Assembly: GCA_947495135.1 (NCBI GenBank)
Contig: CANLXN010000007.1
Span: forward strand, 1-64,000
Direction: 5' to 3'
Length of the DNA: 64,000 nt
Origin: an uncultured Flavobacteriaceae bacterium
GTDB taxonomy: Bacteria > Bacteroidota > Bacteroidia > Flavobacteriales > Flavobacteriaceae
How positions within the stretch are numbered: position 1 is the stretch's first letter; every line of letters starts with the position of its first letter. The notes under the pieces are model-generated. The model was given only the letters and a program-made list of their open reading frames with translations. It was not told where the DNA came from and ran no database searches. Made by a program: the position numbers and the translations under genes. This document shows, piece by piece, positions 1 through 9,840 of the stretch.

Positions 1-3000
1 ACAGATCCAGAAGGAAATGAGACTGAAGATGGAGAAGGAAACACCAACGGAGATCCAACCGATGATCCAACGGTGATAATCTTGCCAACTGAAACAGGTA
101 CAATTACAGGTCACGTGTATGACGATGTAAATGGGAACGGAGTTCAAGATACAGGGGAACCAGATTTAGCTGGAGTAGATGTAATTATCACCGATGCTAA
201 TGGCGATACTCAAGTAGTTACTACCGATACGAACGGAGATTACACGGCTAGTGTACCAGCTGGGTCTACAGAAATAGATATTGACGATACTACTTTACCA
301 TTAGGCGCCATTCAAACGGAGGGTTCAGACCCAACTACTGTAATAGTTGTAGCAACAGGAATTACCTTTGAAGAGAACAATGGATACAATGTCCCAACGA
401 ATGGTACTGTGGCAGGACATGTCTACGACGATATAAACGGTAACGGAGTTCAAGATACGGGTGAGCCTGATTTAGCTGGAGTAGATGTAATTATCACCGA
501 TGTCAATGGAGATATTCAGGTAGTAACTACAGATGCAAATGGCGATTACACTGCAAGTGTGCCAGCAGGATCTACCGAAGTTGATATTGACGACGCAACA
601 CTTCCGGCAGGAGCCACGCAAACCGAGGGTACAGATCCAACTACAGTTATTGTGATTGTTGGAGAAACTACATTTGAAGAGGATAATGGATATAATACTC
701 CTACTAATGGAATCCTTACAGGTCATATTTATGATGATGTAAACGGTAATGGAGTTCAAGATACTGGAGAGCCCGATTTGGCTGGAGTAGATGTCGTTAT
801 TACGGATATCAATGGAGATGTTCAGGTAGTAACTACCGATGTCAATGGAGATTATATAGTAAGCGTGCCAGCAGGTGATACTGTAGTGGATATCGATGAC
901 ACTACTTTACCGGCAGGAGCTACTCAAACTGAAGGTACGGATCCAACCACCGTAACTGTTGTAACAGGGACGACCACGTTTGAGGAAGACAATGGCTACA
1001 ATACACCAACCAATGGTACTATAACGGGTCACATATACGACGATGTAAATGGTAATGGAGTGCAAGATACTGGAGAGCCCGATTTGGCTGGAGTAGATGT
1101 AATTATTACCGATGTTAATGGAGATATTCAAGTGGTAACTACCGATATTAATGGTGATTACACAGCAAGTGTGCCAGCAGGATCCACTACAGTTGATATT
1201 GATGAAAGTACGCTTCCAGCTGGTGCAATTCAAACGGAAGGTACAGACCCAACGGTTGTAGTTGTAGTTGCGAATACCACCACGTTTGAGGAGAACAATG
1301 GTTATGATATTCCAACACCAACAGGTACAATATCTGGTCATGTATACCTAGATACCAATGGAAATGGAACTCAGGATACAGGAGAGCCAGACCTTGAAAA
1401 TGTTGCAGTGGTGATTACAGATACGAATGGTGGAGTTCAGACAGTCTTTACGGATGTCGACGGAGATTATATTGCTACTGTAATTATTCAGAACGCAACA
1501 GTTGATATAGATGAAAGTACACTTCCAGCAGGAGCAATTCAAACAGAAGGTACAGACCCAACAACAGTTATGGTTGTTACTGGGACAAATACTTTTGAGG
1601 AGAACAACGGATATACGGTCCCAGCAGAAACAGGAAGCATTGAAGGTCATGTATATATCGATACAAATAACAATGGAACCCAAGATACTGGTGAGCCAGA
1701 TGCGCCAGGTGTTGATGTTGTTATTACAGATGTTAATGGTACTGTTCAAACAGTAACTACAGATGCGAATGGAGACTATGTGGCTACAGTTATTGTAGGA
1801 GCAGCAAGTGTTGATATTGATAACGCTACTTTACCAGTAGGAGCAACAATTCAGACGGAAGGAACCGATCCTACAACTGTTATCGTAGTAGCGAATACCT
1901 CTACATTTGAGGAGAATAATGGATATAGCCTTAGAGCTACAGTTACAGGACATGTTTATCTTGATTCAAATGGTAATGGAACTCAAGATACTGGTGAGCC
2001 AGACTTGATTAATGTAGATGTGGTAGTAACTGATGCTAATGGAGCTACTCAAACTGTTTCGACCGATGCAGATGGAGATTATAGTGTTAATGTTAGCGAA
2101 GGAAGTACAACAATTGATATTGATGAAACAACCTTGCCAAATGGTGTTGTTCAAACTGAAGGAACCGATCCAACAGTAGTTGTTGTAGTTGCTGGAACCA
2201 CAACTTTTGAGGAGAATAACGGATATAATATACCAACGCCAACAGCCGATTTGTCTATTGCAAAAACAGTAGATATTATTAACCCGAATGTTGGTGATAT
2301 TATCGAGTTTACAATCACGGTAACTAATGATGGTCCAAGCGATGCTACTGGAGTTCAGGTTATAGACCTTTTACCAGCTGGATTTGATTACATTAGTAAT
2401 ATCCCATCTATTGGAATTTACAACTTCACTTCTGGAATTTGGACGTTGATAGATCCAGTAGTCGCCGGTACTTCTGAAAGTTTAATTATCCAAGTATCTG
2501 TGAACGGCCCAACGGGTGTTGCAGGAGAATATACCAACATAACTGAGGTAATTGCAAGTGATCAAATTGATCCAGATAGTACACCAGATAACGATGACGG
2601 GGATCAGAGCGAAGATGATGAGGATGTGATTATTGTAGATCCTTTCTTTGAAACCGCAGATTTATCTTTAACTAAAACTGTAAGCGATTTACAGCCTACG
2701 GTTGGTGATGTAGTAACGTTTACCCTTCAGATTGATAATGCAGGGCCAGACACTGCAACAGGTGTTGGTGTAGAAGATGTCGTTCCATTGGGTTATAGTT
2801 TTGTAACTAATATCGATAATGGAGGAGTCCTTACCGGAAATACAATTGATTGGACAGGATTAACGGTAACTACTGCCGGATTAACTCTTACTTATCAAGC
2901 GACAGTTGATGCTCCAACAGGAACAGCAAACGAGTATAAGAACATCGCTCAAATTACGGAGAGTGATCAAATTGATCCAGATAGCTTACCAAACAACGAT

Positions 3001-3711
3001 GATGGTGATCAAAGTGAAGATGACGAAGACGCAGTTGAAACCGATCCACAGATTATTGTCATTGGGGAAGTTGACTTAAGTCTGAAGAAAGAAGTAGATG
3101 TTGCCCAACCCTTTATTGGAGACGAAGTAATATTTGCGATTAGTCTAAGTAACAATAGCGACACTACCGCTACAGGGATTGAGATTGAGGAGATTCTACC
3201 ATCTGGTTATCAATTCGTGTCAGCGGAAACAAGCGCAGGTACCTATGATGAAGTTGATGGTGTTTGGACTTTATCCACATTAGGAGCAAATGAGACAGAA
3301 ACGCTACTCATCACGGTTATAGTACTAGATAGCGGAGATTATGTAAACACAGTAACTGTAACCGATGTAGATCAGCCAGATTTAAATACTGCGAACGATA
3401 CAGCCTCGGCTTCGATAGAACCAAATTGTATGATTGTCTACAACGAATTCTCACCGAACGGAGATGGCGTAAACGATTTGTTTACTATTGATTGTATCTC
3501 TCAATTCCCTGGGAACGTAGTTCGAATTTATAATAGATGGGGTAACATCGTATTTGAGAAAACCAACTACGATAATAGCTTTAACGGGATTTCTAATGGA
3601 AGAGCGAATTATGCTGTAGACGAGGAGCTACCAGTGGGAACCTACTATTACATTATTGACCTTAACAACGGAATGGAACCTAGATCCGGTTGGTTATACA
3701 TAAACAGATAA
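1..3711 (+). CDS. Giant repeat adhesin, 3' part; T9SS type B C-terminal signal
   Basis: The reading frame is open from base 1, so the gene starts before the window. The GTG at 73 is not convincing as a start. The visible part begins with an acidic linker, then seven SdrD_B-like units of about 102 residues (97-2244) carrying DxNGNGxQDxGEPD motifs that resemble calcium-binding loops. Three DUF11-type units follow (about 2245-2640, 2656-3050 and 3067-3420). The first two end in a nearly identical acidic linker, NDDGDQSEDDED. The last 95 or so residues (from 3427, with NEFSPNGDGVND) are a gliding-motility-associated CHU_C domain ending in GWLYINR, the type B signal for the type IX secretion system. 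Family knowledge says type B cargo is exported with a dedicated PorP/SprF partner, and one is encoded next. It is probably a long surface adhesin; its ligand is unknown. Confidence 0.93.
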   Translation, partial: TDPEGNETEDGEGNTNGDPTDDPTVIILPTETGTITGHVYDDVNGNGVQDTGEPDLAGVDVIITDANGDTQVVTTDTNGDYTASVPAGSTEIDIDDTTLPLGAIQTEGSDPTTVIVVATGITFEENNGYNVPTNGTVAGHVYDDINGNGVQDTGEPDLAGVDVIITDVNGDIQVVTTDANGDYTASVPAGSTEVDIDDATLPAGATQTEGTDPTTVIVIVGETTFEEDNGYNTPTNGILTGHIYDDVNGNGVQDTGEPDLAGVDVVITDINGDVQVVTTDVNGDYIVSVPAGDTVVDIDDTTLPAGATQTEGTDPTTVTVVTGTTTFEEDNGYNTPTNGTITGHIYDDVNGNGVQDTGEPDLAGVDVIITDVNGDIQVVTTDINGDYTASVPAGSTTVDIDESTLPAGAIQTEGTDPTVVVVVANTTTFEENNGYDIPTPTGTISGHVYLDTNGNGTQDTGEPDLENVAVVITDTNGGVQTVFTDVDGDYIATVIIQNATVDIDESTLPAGAIQTEGTDPTTVMVVTGTNTFEENNGYTVPAETGSIEGHVYIDTNNNGTQDTGEPDAPGVDVVITDVNGTVQTVTTDANGDYVATVIVGAASVDIDNATLPVGATIQTEGTDPTTVIVVANTSTFEENNGYSLRATVTGHVYLDSNGNGTQDTGEPDLINVDVVVTDANGATQTVSTDADGDYSVNVSEGSTTIDIDETTLPNGVVQTEGTDPTVVVVVAGTTTFEENNGYNIPTPTADLSIAKTVDIINPNVGDIIEFTITVTNDGPSDATGVQVIDLLPAGFDYISNIPSIGIYNFTSGIWTLIDPVVAGTSESLIIQVSVNGPTGVAGEYTNITEVIASDQIDPDSTPDNDDGDQSEDDEDVIIVDPFFETADLSLTKTVSDLQPTVGDVVTFTLQIDNAGPDTATGVGVEDVVPLGYSFVTNIDNGGVLTGNTIDWTGLTVTTAGLTLTYQATVDAPTGTANEYKNIAQITESDQIDPDSLPNNDDGDQSEDDEDAVETDPQIIVIGEVDLSLKKEVDVAQPFIGDEVIFAISLSNNSDTTATGIEIEEILPSGYQFVSAETSAGTYDEVDGVWTLSTLGANETETLLITVIVLDSGDYVNTVTVTDVDQPDLNTANDTASASIEPNCMIVYNEFSPNGDGVNDLFTIDCISQFPGNVVRIYNRWGNIVFEKTNYDNSFNGISNGRANYAVDEELPVGTYYYIIDLNNGMEPRSGWLYINR
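97..2244 (+). repeat. Seven in-frame tandem repeats of 303-309 bp
   Basis: Units begin at 97, 403, 709, 1015, 1324, 1633 and 1936, giving spacings of 306, 306, 306, 309, 309 and 303 bp, all multiples of three. Units 1-4 share the junction PTNG and the core VYDDxNGNGVQDTGEPDLAGVDV. Units 5-7 diverge (VYLD or VYID). The DNA of units 2-4 is very alike, which points to recent duplication. Such arrays can gain or lose units by recombination without breaking the frame. Confidence 0.95.
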
Positions 3712-3720
3712 AATTAATAA

Positions 3721-3741
3721 GGGGGTGCTTACAGCGCCCCC
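3721..3741 (+). other. Intergenic stem-loop between adhesin and porP/sprF-like gene
   Basis: An 8-bp GC-rich stem (GGGGGTGC with GCGCCCCC, one G-U pair) closes a 5-nt loop, 10 nt after the adhesin stop and 17 nt before the next ATG. No T-run follows, so it is not a canonical terminator. It could protect the 3' end of the long adhesin mRNA or partly attenuate transcription so that the downstream genes are set separately. This role is inference. Confidence 0.6.
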
Positions 3742-3757
3742 AATAAAGAAAACTATA

Positions 3758-4678
3758 ATGAGAAAAAGTTTTAAATACTTACTTTCAATTGCGCTATTGG
3801 CAACTTGCTTCTCGAGTTTCGGGCAACAAGACCCGCAATTCACACATTATATGTATAATACCATGGTCGTGAATCCCGGATATACGGGAGCCCGCGGACA
3901 TTTAAGTGGTATATTGTTGCATAGATCTCAGTGGGTTGGACTTGATGGTGCACCAAGAACACAAAGCCTCGGGATTCATTCTCCAGTAGGTGAAAATGTT
4001 GGTCTTGGTCTTTCCGTTGTAAACGATAAGTTGGGACCTTCCACAGAAACATTCATTGATGGTAATTTTTCATACACCATTCCTTTTGAAAACAATAGAA
4101 GACTCTCGTTTGGTATAAAAGCAGGAGTAAGAAACCTTAATGTTGATTTCAGTCAAGGAACCATCCAAGAAAGTGGAGATCTAGTTTTTCAGGAGGACAT
4201 TAACAATAGATATCTTGGTACGCTTGGAGCAGGGCTTTATTATCATACGAACGATTGGTACGTAGGTTTAGCAGTTCCTAACTTCTTAACTACTAAACAA
4301 TATCAGGATAATGACGCTTCTATCGCAATAGAGCGATTGCATTATTTCCTTATTGCAGGATATGTATTCGATATCAATAACAACCTTAAATTTAAGCCGT
4401 CAGCTTTCATGAAGGCGGTTCCCGGCGCTCCGGTTATCTTTGATATCTCTGGGAATCTGTTAATTAATGAGAAAATAACCGCAGGCTTAGCGTATCGTTG
4501 GGATGATTCGGTAAGCGCCTTGGCAGGATTTCAAATTACAGATCAACTTAATATTGGATACTCTTTCGATTACACAACAACTGAGTTAAATAAATATAAT
4601 GATGGAACGCATGAAATATTCTTGCGATGGGAATTTATTTCAATTGATAAAAAACTTAAGTCACCTCGATTCTTCTAA
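3758..4678 (+). CDS. PorP/SprF family type IX secretion membrane protein
   Basis: The 306-residue protein starts at the ATG at 3758, which places a clean signal peptide (MRKSFKYLLSIALLATCFSS) at the N-terminus; the GTG at 3725 lies in the stem-loop and is not favoured. The mature start QQDPQFTHYMYNTMVVNPGY is the hallmark of the PorP/SprF family of outer-membrane beta-barrels. The rest alternates short amphipathic strands and ends in an aromatic-rich strand. In Flavobacterium johnsoniae, SprF-like proteins sit next to CHU_C type B adhesins and are needed for their secretion. The position after such an adhesin supports the same job here. It probably works with the OmpA protein encoded 11 nt downstream. 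Confidence 0.92.
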   Translation: MRKSFKYLLSIALLATCFSSFGQQDPQFTHYMYNTMVVNPGYTGARGHLSGILLHRSQWVGLDGAPRTQSLGIHSPVGENVGLGLSVVNDKLGPSTETFIDGNFSYTIPFENNRRLSFGIKAGVRNLNVDFSQGTIQESGDLVFQEDINNRYLGTLGAGLYYHTNDWYVGLAVPNFLTTKQYQDNDASIAIERLHYFLIAGYVFDINNNLKFKPSAFMKAVPGAPVIFDISGNLLINEKITAGLAYRWDDSVSALAGFQITDQLNIGYSFDYTTTELNKYNDGTHEIFLRWEFISIDKKLKSPRFF

Positions 4679-4688
4679 TAGCAACGTT

Positions 4689-6737
4689 ATGAAAAAAAGT
4701 ATTTTATTTAGTCTATTGCTTGTTTCCTTTTTCTCTTTTGCTCAAAATAAATATGAGCGTGCAGACAAGGCTTTTGAAAATATGCAATACAAAGAGGCGT
4801 CAAGATTATACGCAGACGCTTTTGATAAAGGTGATAACTCAAAGGAGCTACTTCAAAAAGCAGCAGATTCTTATTACCTCAATAGTGACATGTATAGTGC
4901 CAGCATTTGGTATGAAAAGCTCTTTTTACAACATAAAGAAGAAGAAGTCGATTCAAGATATGCGTTTCGCTTTATCCATTCTCTTAAAGGGTCGAATCAA
5001 TTAGAAAAGGCGAAAATTTTAATTGGGTATTTTGCAGACAGCAATGTACTTAACCCAATTGAAGTTGAACAGTTAAAAAAAGACTACCAGTTTACAGTAG
5101 ATGAAATTCTTGCAGAGGAGCCTTCTTTTAAAGTTTATAAACTAAAAATAAACACTCCGTTCTCAGATTTTGGGCCAATGTTTTATAGGGATAAAGTAGT
5201 TTTTGCTTCGGCGAGAGATACAATGAATGCTCATACCCGCGAATATCACTGGAATGAACAATCGTTTTTAGATCTCTTTATAGCAGAGCATCCAGTGGAG
5301 AGGAAGACTAAAATTAAGGACTCTGTTGAAGTTACCCGTGGCTACAGACATCTTGGATTGGACAATGTCCAAAGCTTTTCTGGTACGCTCAACACAAAGT
5401 ATCATGAAGCTGCTGCTGCATTCTCACCAGATGAGCAAACCATCTACTTCACAAGAAATAACTATCAAGCAGATGAAGGAAAGAACCTAGAACGGGACAC
5501 TGCAGGAATAAATAATTTGAAATTATACCGCGCGACCATAAAAACCGATACTCTCGATCTAACGAAAGAGCGGGAGTGGTCCGATATTGTTGAGTTGCCA
5601 TTTAATAGTGTTGACTACTCTGTTGGTCATCCATCGGTATCTAAAGATGGTAGTACGCTCTATTTTGTTAGTGATATGCCTGGAACGCTAGGAGCAACAG
5701 ATATTTTCAAAGTAAGCATCAATGGCGATGGAACTTACGGGACTCCAGAAAATCTTGGTCCTGAAATTAATACTGCCGGAAGAGAGATGTTTCCATATGT
5801 TACGGAAGACAAATTATATTTTTCTTCAGACGGACACATTGGTCTGGGTTCTTTAGATGTGTTTGAAGTTCTTATGTTAGAAGAAGGGGGCTATAGTGAG
5901 CCTCATAATCTTGGACAGCCTTTAAATAGTGATTTAGACGATTTCGGTTTTATTATCAACGAAGAAACACAAGAGGGTTATTTTTCTTCGAATAGAGAAG
6001 GTGGTCAAGGAGATGATGATATCTATTCATTTAAAAGGGAAATAATAATTCCGTTGGTGCCATGTGTTCAAATGGCTAAGGGTACTGTGATCAATAGAAT
6101 CAATAAAAAACCTATTGCAAATGCGAAGGTCGAGTTATTTGATGCCGATGGCAAAGTGTTGGAAGAATTAATGACGGGAGAAGATGGAAGTTTTACTTTT
6201 GTAACACCATTAAGTTGCGAAACTCCGTACGCTGCCAGAGCCAGCAAACCAAAATATGGAGAAGACAGAAAAGAATTTGTTACGGCCACAGAACTAGGTC
6301 TTGAGCTAGCTATGGATCTAGACTTGGGGTTAGAAGTGGATCCAATTATCGATTTAATTTATGACGACAATGGAGTTAAAAAATTCAGAATTCGCAATTT
6401 GAACTTCGATCTTAACAAACATAATATTCGGCCAGATGCTGCGGCAGAACTTAATAAGATCTATGAGGTAATGAATGAGTATCCTTCCATAGTAATTAAG
6501 ATTGAATCGCATACGGATTCAAGAGGGAGCGATGCTTACAATGAAGCATTGAGCGATAGGAGAGCGAAGTCTACGCGCGATTATCTCATCTCAAGAGGTA
6601 TTTCGTCGGAAAGAATTGAAAGTGCTATAGGATATGGTGAAAACCGTCTGCTTAACGAGTGTAGTAGCGGAGTTAAATGCTCGAATGAAAAGCACGATAT
6701 TAACCGTAGATCTGAATTCATTATTACCAAAATGTAG
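4689..6737 (+). CDS. PorE-like OmpA family protein (TPR, beta-propeller, CRD, OmpA)
   Basis: The ATG at 4689 gives 682 residues with a signal peptide ending near FSFAQ; an earlier in-frame ATG lies inside the porP/sprF-like gene and is rejected. Order of parts: TPR-like helices (about 20-130), PD40/WD40-type propeller strands (about 150-470; repeats such as SKDGSTLYFVSD and FSSDGHIGLGS), a carboxypeptidase-regulatory-like domain (about 480-560), and a C-terminal OmpA peptidoglycan-binding domain containing NFDLNKHNIRP and SHTDSRGSDAYN. This is the architecture of PorE, which ties the T9SS outer-membrane complex to peptidoglycan. It probably anchors the adhesin/PorP export unit. It could be a paralogue dedicated to this adhesin rather than the core PorE; no other T9SS gene is visible to decide. 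Confidence 0.88.
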   Translation: MKKSILFSLLLVSFFSFAQNKYERADKAFENMQYKEASRLYADAFDKGDNSKELLQKAADSYYLNSDMYSASIWYEKLFLQHKEEEVDSRYAFRFIHSLKGSNQLEKAKILIGYFADSNVLNPIEVEQLKKDYQFTVDEILAEEPSFKVYKLKINTPFSDFGPMFYRDKVVFASARDTMNAHTREYHWNEQSFLDLFIAEHPVERKTKIKDSVEVTRGYRHLGLDNVQSFSGTLNTKYHEAAAAFSPDEQTIYFTRNNYQADEGKNLERDTAGINNLKLYRATIKTDTLDLTKEREWSDIVELPFNSVDYSVGHPSVSKDGSTLYFVSDMPGTLGATDIFKVSINGDGTYGTPENLGPEINTAGREMFPYVTEDKLYFSSDGHIGLGSLDVFEVLMLEEGGYSEPHNLGQPLNSDLDDFGFIINEETQEGYFSSNREGGQGDDDIYSFKREIIIPLVPCVQMAKGTVINRINKKPIANAKVELFDADGKVLEELMTGEDGSFTFVTPLSCETPYAARASKPKYGEDRKEFVTATELGLELAMDLDLGLEVDPIIDLIYDDNGVKKFRIRNLNFDLNKHNIRPDAAAELNKIYEVMNEYPSIVIKIESHTDSRGSDAYNEALSDRRAKSTRDYLISRGISSERIESAIGYGENRLLNECSSGVKCSNEKHDINRRSEFIITKM

Positions 6738-6767
6738 AGGAGATAAATAAAATTTTAGTTATTAGTA

Positions 6768-6810
6768 AAAAAGCCTTTTCAGCATAATTTTGTTGGAAAG
6801 GCTTTTTGTT
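6768..6810 (+). terminator. Rho-independent terminator after the adhesin export operon
   Basis: The stem AAAAAGCCTTT (6768-6778) pairs with AAAGGCTTTTT (6797-6807); the T-run is the end of the 3' arm. It lies 30 bp after the PorE-like stop and closes the adhesin-PorP-PorE operon. Confidence 0.85.
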
Positions 6811-6957
6811 AATTCTTTGTTAAGAAAGTTTCAAGGAACACTTTTTCGATATCTTTAACCGCTTGTAACTAGTTGAAAATATTGAAATTATCTGTTTTTA
6901 GAGAAATTTCACTCAACAGTTGGTTGCAATTAATATACTAAACAACTAACCAACCTC

Positions 6958-9372
6958 ATGAAAAATTTATTACCACTTTTGGTACTAGGAATACTATGCA
7001 TTTATTCGGTAAGTGCACAAACCCATACTGTTTCAGGTCGAATTTTGGATGCAAATGGTGAAGGAATACCCTTTGCCAATGTACTATTGCTACGAGCCGC
7101 AGATTCCACCTTGGTGAAGGGAACTTTGGCCTCCGAAGAAGGTGCTTTTTCCTTGACCGAGATACCACGGGGTGAATATGTGGTACAGGCTTCTGTTATT
7201 GGTTATCAGGAAGCTAGATCTAATCGTTTTTCTCTTACAGCTAATTATACAGTTGACAACTTAATTCTTACTGAAGGAGAGGCACTAGGCGAAGTTGTGG
7301 TGACTGCCGCTAAGCCTTTGTTTACTCAAAAGGTGGACCGCTTAGTGATCAATGTAGAGAGTAGTATCGTTTCTTCAGGCGGTTCTGCTCTGGAGATATT
7401 AGAACGATCGCCAGGAGTCGTAGTCAACAGGCAGAATAGTAGTATATCTGTAGTAGGTAAAGATGGAGTAGTTGTGATGATTAATGGAAAAACTAGTTAC
7501 GTGCCCACTTCTTCGATTGTGCAGTTACTGGAAGGAATGAGTTCAGACAATATTGAATCGATTGAACTTATAACTACGCCTCCAGCAAATTTTGACGCTG
7601 AAGGTAATGCTGGTTTCATTAATATAGTTTTAAAAGAAACTGTCGACCTGGGACTCAATGGCTCTTACTCGCTCTCGGCTGGTTATGGAGACGGGGCAGT
7701 TACAAATGACAATATCAATTTTAATTATAGAAAGAATAAGATTAATCTCTTTGGAAGTTATTCATTTTCTCTGGATCAAAGAAGTCAGCTTTTTATTACG
7801 AGCAGACAGTTTGAAGAAGATAATAACTTTATTCAGTCTAGAAACAGAACCGATAGAGATCCATCGCAACGCAATCATAATCTAAGATTAGGTATGGATG
7901 TGCAAATTTCAGAAAAAACAGTTATGGGAATGCTGTTAAATGGCTTCGATAATAGATGGAGCATGGATGCATTTAATAGGAGCCAAGACACTCAAAATGG
8001 TACACCCACCAGCTTTGTAGATATTGTGACCGATGAAATTAATCAGTTACAGCATTTCGGAGCAAATTACAATATCAAACATAATTTTACAGAAACTGAG
8101 TTTATAAGCATGGACTTGGACTATCTATTCTACGATTTTAATAACCCTACCAACTATGTGAATTCCTTTTTTGACGGAAACAACGTATTCTTAAATAATG
8201 AGGAATTAAGAAGTGGTAAGATGACACCCATAACCACCTTGGTTGGAAAATTAGATTACAATAAACAAATGTCGGATACATTTAAATTTGAAACAGGAGT
8301 TAAGGGAACTAAATCTGATTTTGAAAATGATGTGTCTGTTGAAAACTTAGTCTCGGGAGAATGGATTACAGATCCTACGCTTACCAATAAGAGTAATTTG
8401 GATGAATCAATTCTGGCGGCTTATGCGGCGGCAGACTACACAATTGATGAAAAGACCAGTGTGAAGGCGGGGTTGCGATACGAGTATACCGATTCAAAAT
8501 TAGACACAGATACACAGGGGACGGTGGTAGATCGGGAATACGGACTTTGGTTTCCGAGTCTTTTCTTAAATCGAAAGTTTGGAGAAGATCTGAGTATGAA
8601 TCTATCGTATTCAAAGCGAATTACGAGACCAACTTTCAACGATTTAGCACCTTTCGTTATATTTTTAGATCCAAACACCTTTATTTCGGGAAATGCTTCT
8701 TTACAACCGGCAATTTCGAATTCGTTTAAATATGATATTAATTACAAATCGTATTTCCTTTCCTTTCAATACACCAATCAGGACGAATCTATTGCGAGTT
8801 TTCAGGAAACAATCGATGAAGAAACCGGAAGGCTATTTTTTTTAGCGGACAATTTGGATTATACTAGAACCTTTTCAGTTATAGCAGGAGTACCTCTGAA
8901 AATTGCTAACTGGTGGAAAACCCAGAACAACTTTACTTATGTCAAGCAAAGTATTAGAGCATTTTACAACGATGTGCCAGTAGAACAGAGTTTGGGGATT
9001 TTTTCGGCCAACAGCACCCATTCTTTTAAAGTAACCGAATCGTTTTCTGCGGAATTGTCTGGCTTTTATAATGGACCTGGATTTTTTGGTACCGCCAGAT
9101 ACAATGAAGTTTACGGCATCAATGTAGGCTTTCAGAAAAAGTTTAGCGACAAATGGGGAACACTTAAATTCTCGATCAATGATATATTGGATTCGGTAGA
9201 GTTTGTAGGGGGAACCAATCTTCCCGATCAGAATATAGCTACTAGAAATGTCTTCGACTTTAACAATAGAACGTTTACACTTACCTATTCACGTAATTTT
9301 GGAAATAGTAAATTAAAATCGGCGCGAGACAGAGAAACAGGGTCTGAGGAGGAAAGAAGACGTGTTAACTAA
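6958..9372 (+). CDS. TonB-dependent-receptor-like outer-membrane barrel (OMP_b-brl_3 type)
   Basis: The protein has 804 residues with signal peptide MKNLLPLLVLGILCIYSVSA. Residues about 22-100 form a carboxypeptidase-regulatory-like beta-sandwich (SGRILDANGEGIPFANVLLL). A plug domain follows (VVVTAAKP, then LEILERSPGVVVN and INGKTSYV), then a long barrel ending in an aromatic strand. This matches the outer-membrane beta-barrel family related to TonB receptors that is common in Flavobacteriia. No SusD partner is adjacent, so it is not a classical polysaccharide-utilisation pair and the ligand is unknown. It stands alone between a terminator and a convergent gene. Confidence 0.88.
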   Translation: MKNLLPLLVLGILCIYSVSAQTHTVSGRILDANGEGIPFANVLLLRAADSTLVKGTLASEEGAFSLTEIPRGEYVVQASVIGYQEARSNRFSLTANYTVDNLILTEGEALGEVVVTAAKPLFTQKVDRLVINVESSIVSSGGSALEILERSPGVVVNRQNSSISVVGKDGVVVMINGKTSYVPTSSIVQLLEGMSSDNIESIELITTPPANFDAEGNAGFINIVLKETVDLGLNGSYSLSAGYGDGAVTNDNINFNYRKNKINLFGSYSFSLDQRSQLFITSRQFEEDNNFIQSRNRTDRDPSQRNHNLRLGMDVQISEKTVMGMLLNGFDNRWSMDAFNRSQDTQNGTPTSFVDIVTDEINQLQHFGANYNIKHNFTETEFISMDLDYLFYDFNNPTNYVNSFFDGNNVFLNNEELRSGKMTPITTLVGKLDYNKQMSDTFKFETGVKGTKSDFENDVSVENLVSGEWITDPTLTNKSNLDESILAAYAAADYTIDEKTSVKAGLRYEYTDSKLDTDTQGTVVDREYGLWFPSLFLNRKFGEDLSMNLSYSKRITRPTFNDLAPFVIFLDPNTFISGNASLQPAISNSFKYDINYKSYFLSFQYTNQDESIASFQETIDEETGRLFFLADNLDYTRTFSVIAGVPLKIANWWKTQNNFTYVKQSIRAFYNDVPVEQSLGIFSANSTHSFKVTESFSAELSGFYNGPGFFGTARYNEVYGINVGFQKKFSDKWGTLKFSINDILDSVEFVGGTNLPDQNIATRNVFDFNNRTFTLTYSRNFGNSKLKSARDRETGSEEERRRVN

Positions 9373-9390
9373 GTTGATGTGGTTAGAATA

Positions 9391-9840
9391 CTATTCAACC
9401 CTCACGTAGTTCTCTGCGCTCTCTCTAACTCCATTTCTATCTAAGGTATATTGACTATAGGTCTTCTTTCCTATTTCTAACTCAAAACGAAACACTTGCA
9501 CTGTGTCCACTATTTGCATCATGGCTTGAGATCCGTACTCCAGTTTTTCTTCTAGGTAACCATCGGTTATTTTATAACTACCATATCCAAACCATTGATT
9601 GGTATCTACGCGGTTATAACGAGACCACATCACTTTATTTTTGGTGAAAATTTTGATTTGCCTATATCCATTTAAATTAACTAAGGTATCCAGTAATTCC
9701 CCATCTTCATAGAGGAACTGGTTCTGTAATTCCCAAACACCCTCGAGTGACTTTAAGGAATTTTCCGGAGTATTCTTTGAGGCAGCCATAAACATTAAGG
9801 CAGCTACCAAACAACAGGCAACTAGACTAACTTTTTTCAT
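9391..9840 (-). CDS. Exported lipocalin-like small protein
   Basis: The protein has 149 residues with an N-terminal hydrophobic signal (MKKVSLVACCLVAALMFMAA). The start of the mature part, SLKSLEGVWELQNQFL, is typical of lipocalin-like domains, and it is followed by alternating beta-strands such as YRQIKIFTKNKVMWSRYN and TVQVFRFELEIGKKTYSQY. The function is unknown. Cysteines lie inside the signal, but no good lipobox can be assigned with certainty. The gene is convergent with the receptor gene (18 bp apart) and appears to be monocistronic. Confidence 0.7.
   Translation of the reverse strand: MKKVSLVACCLVAALMFMAASKNTPENSLKSLEGVWELQNQFLYEDGELLDTLVNLNGYRQIKIFTKNKVMWSRYNRVDTNQWFGYGSYKITDGYLEEKLEYGSQAMMQIVDTVQVFRFELEIGKKTYSQYTLDRNGVRESAENYVRVE

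Noticed and set aside
907-1749. Antisense ORFs inside the adhesin (minus strand, 133-144 codons)
   Set aside because: They mirror the repeat units, are rich in Cys, Trp and Ile as expected from reverse reading of the repeats, and have no start signals or family match.
97-2244. CRISPR-like or satellite array
   Set aside because: The period is about 306 bp with no spacers, and all units are in frame and encode SdrD-like domains.
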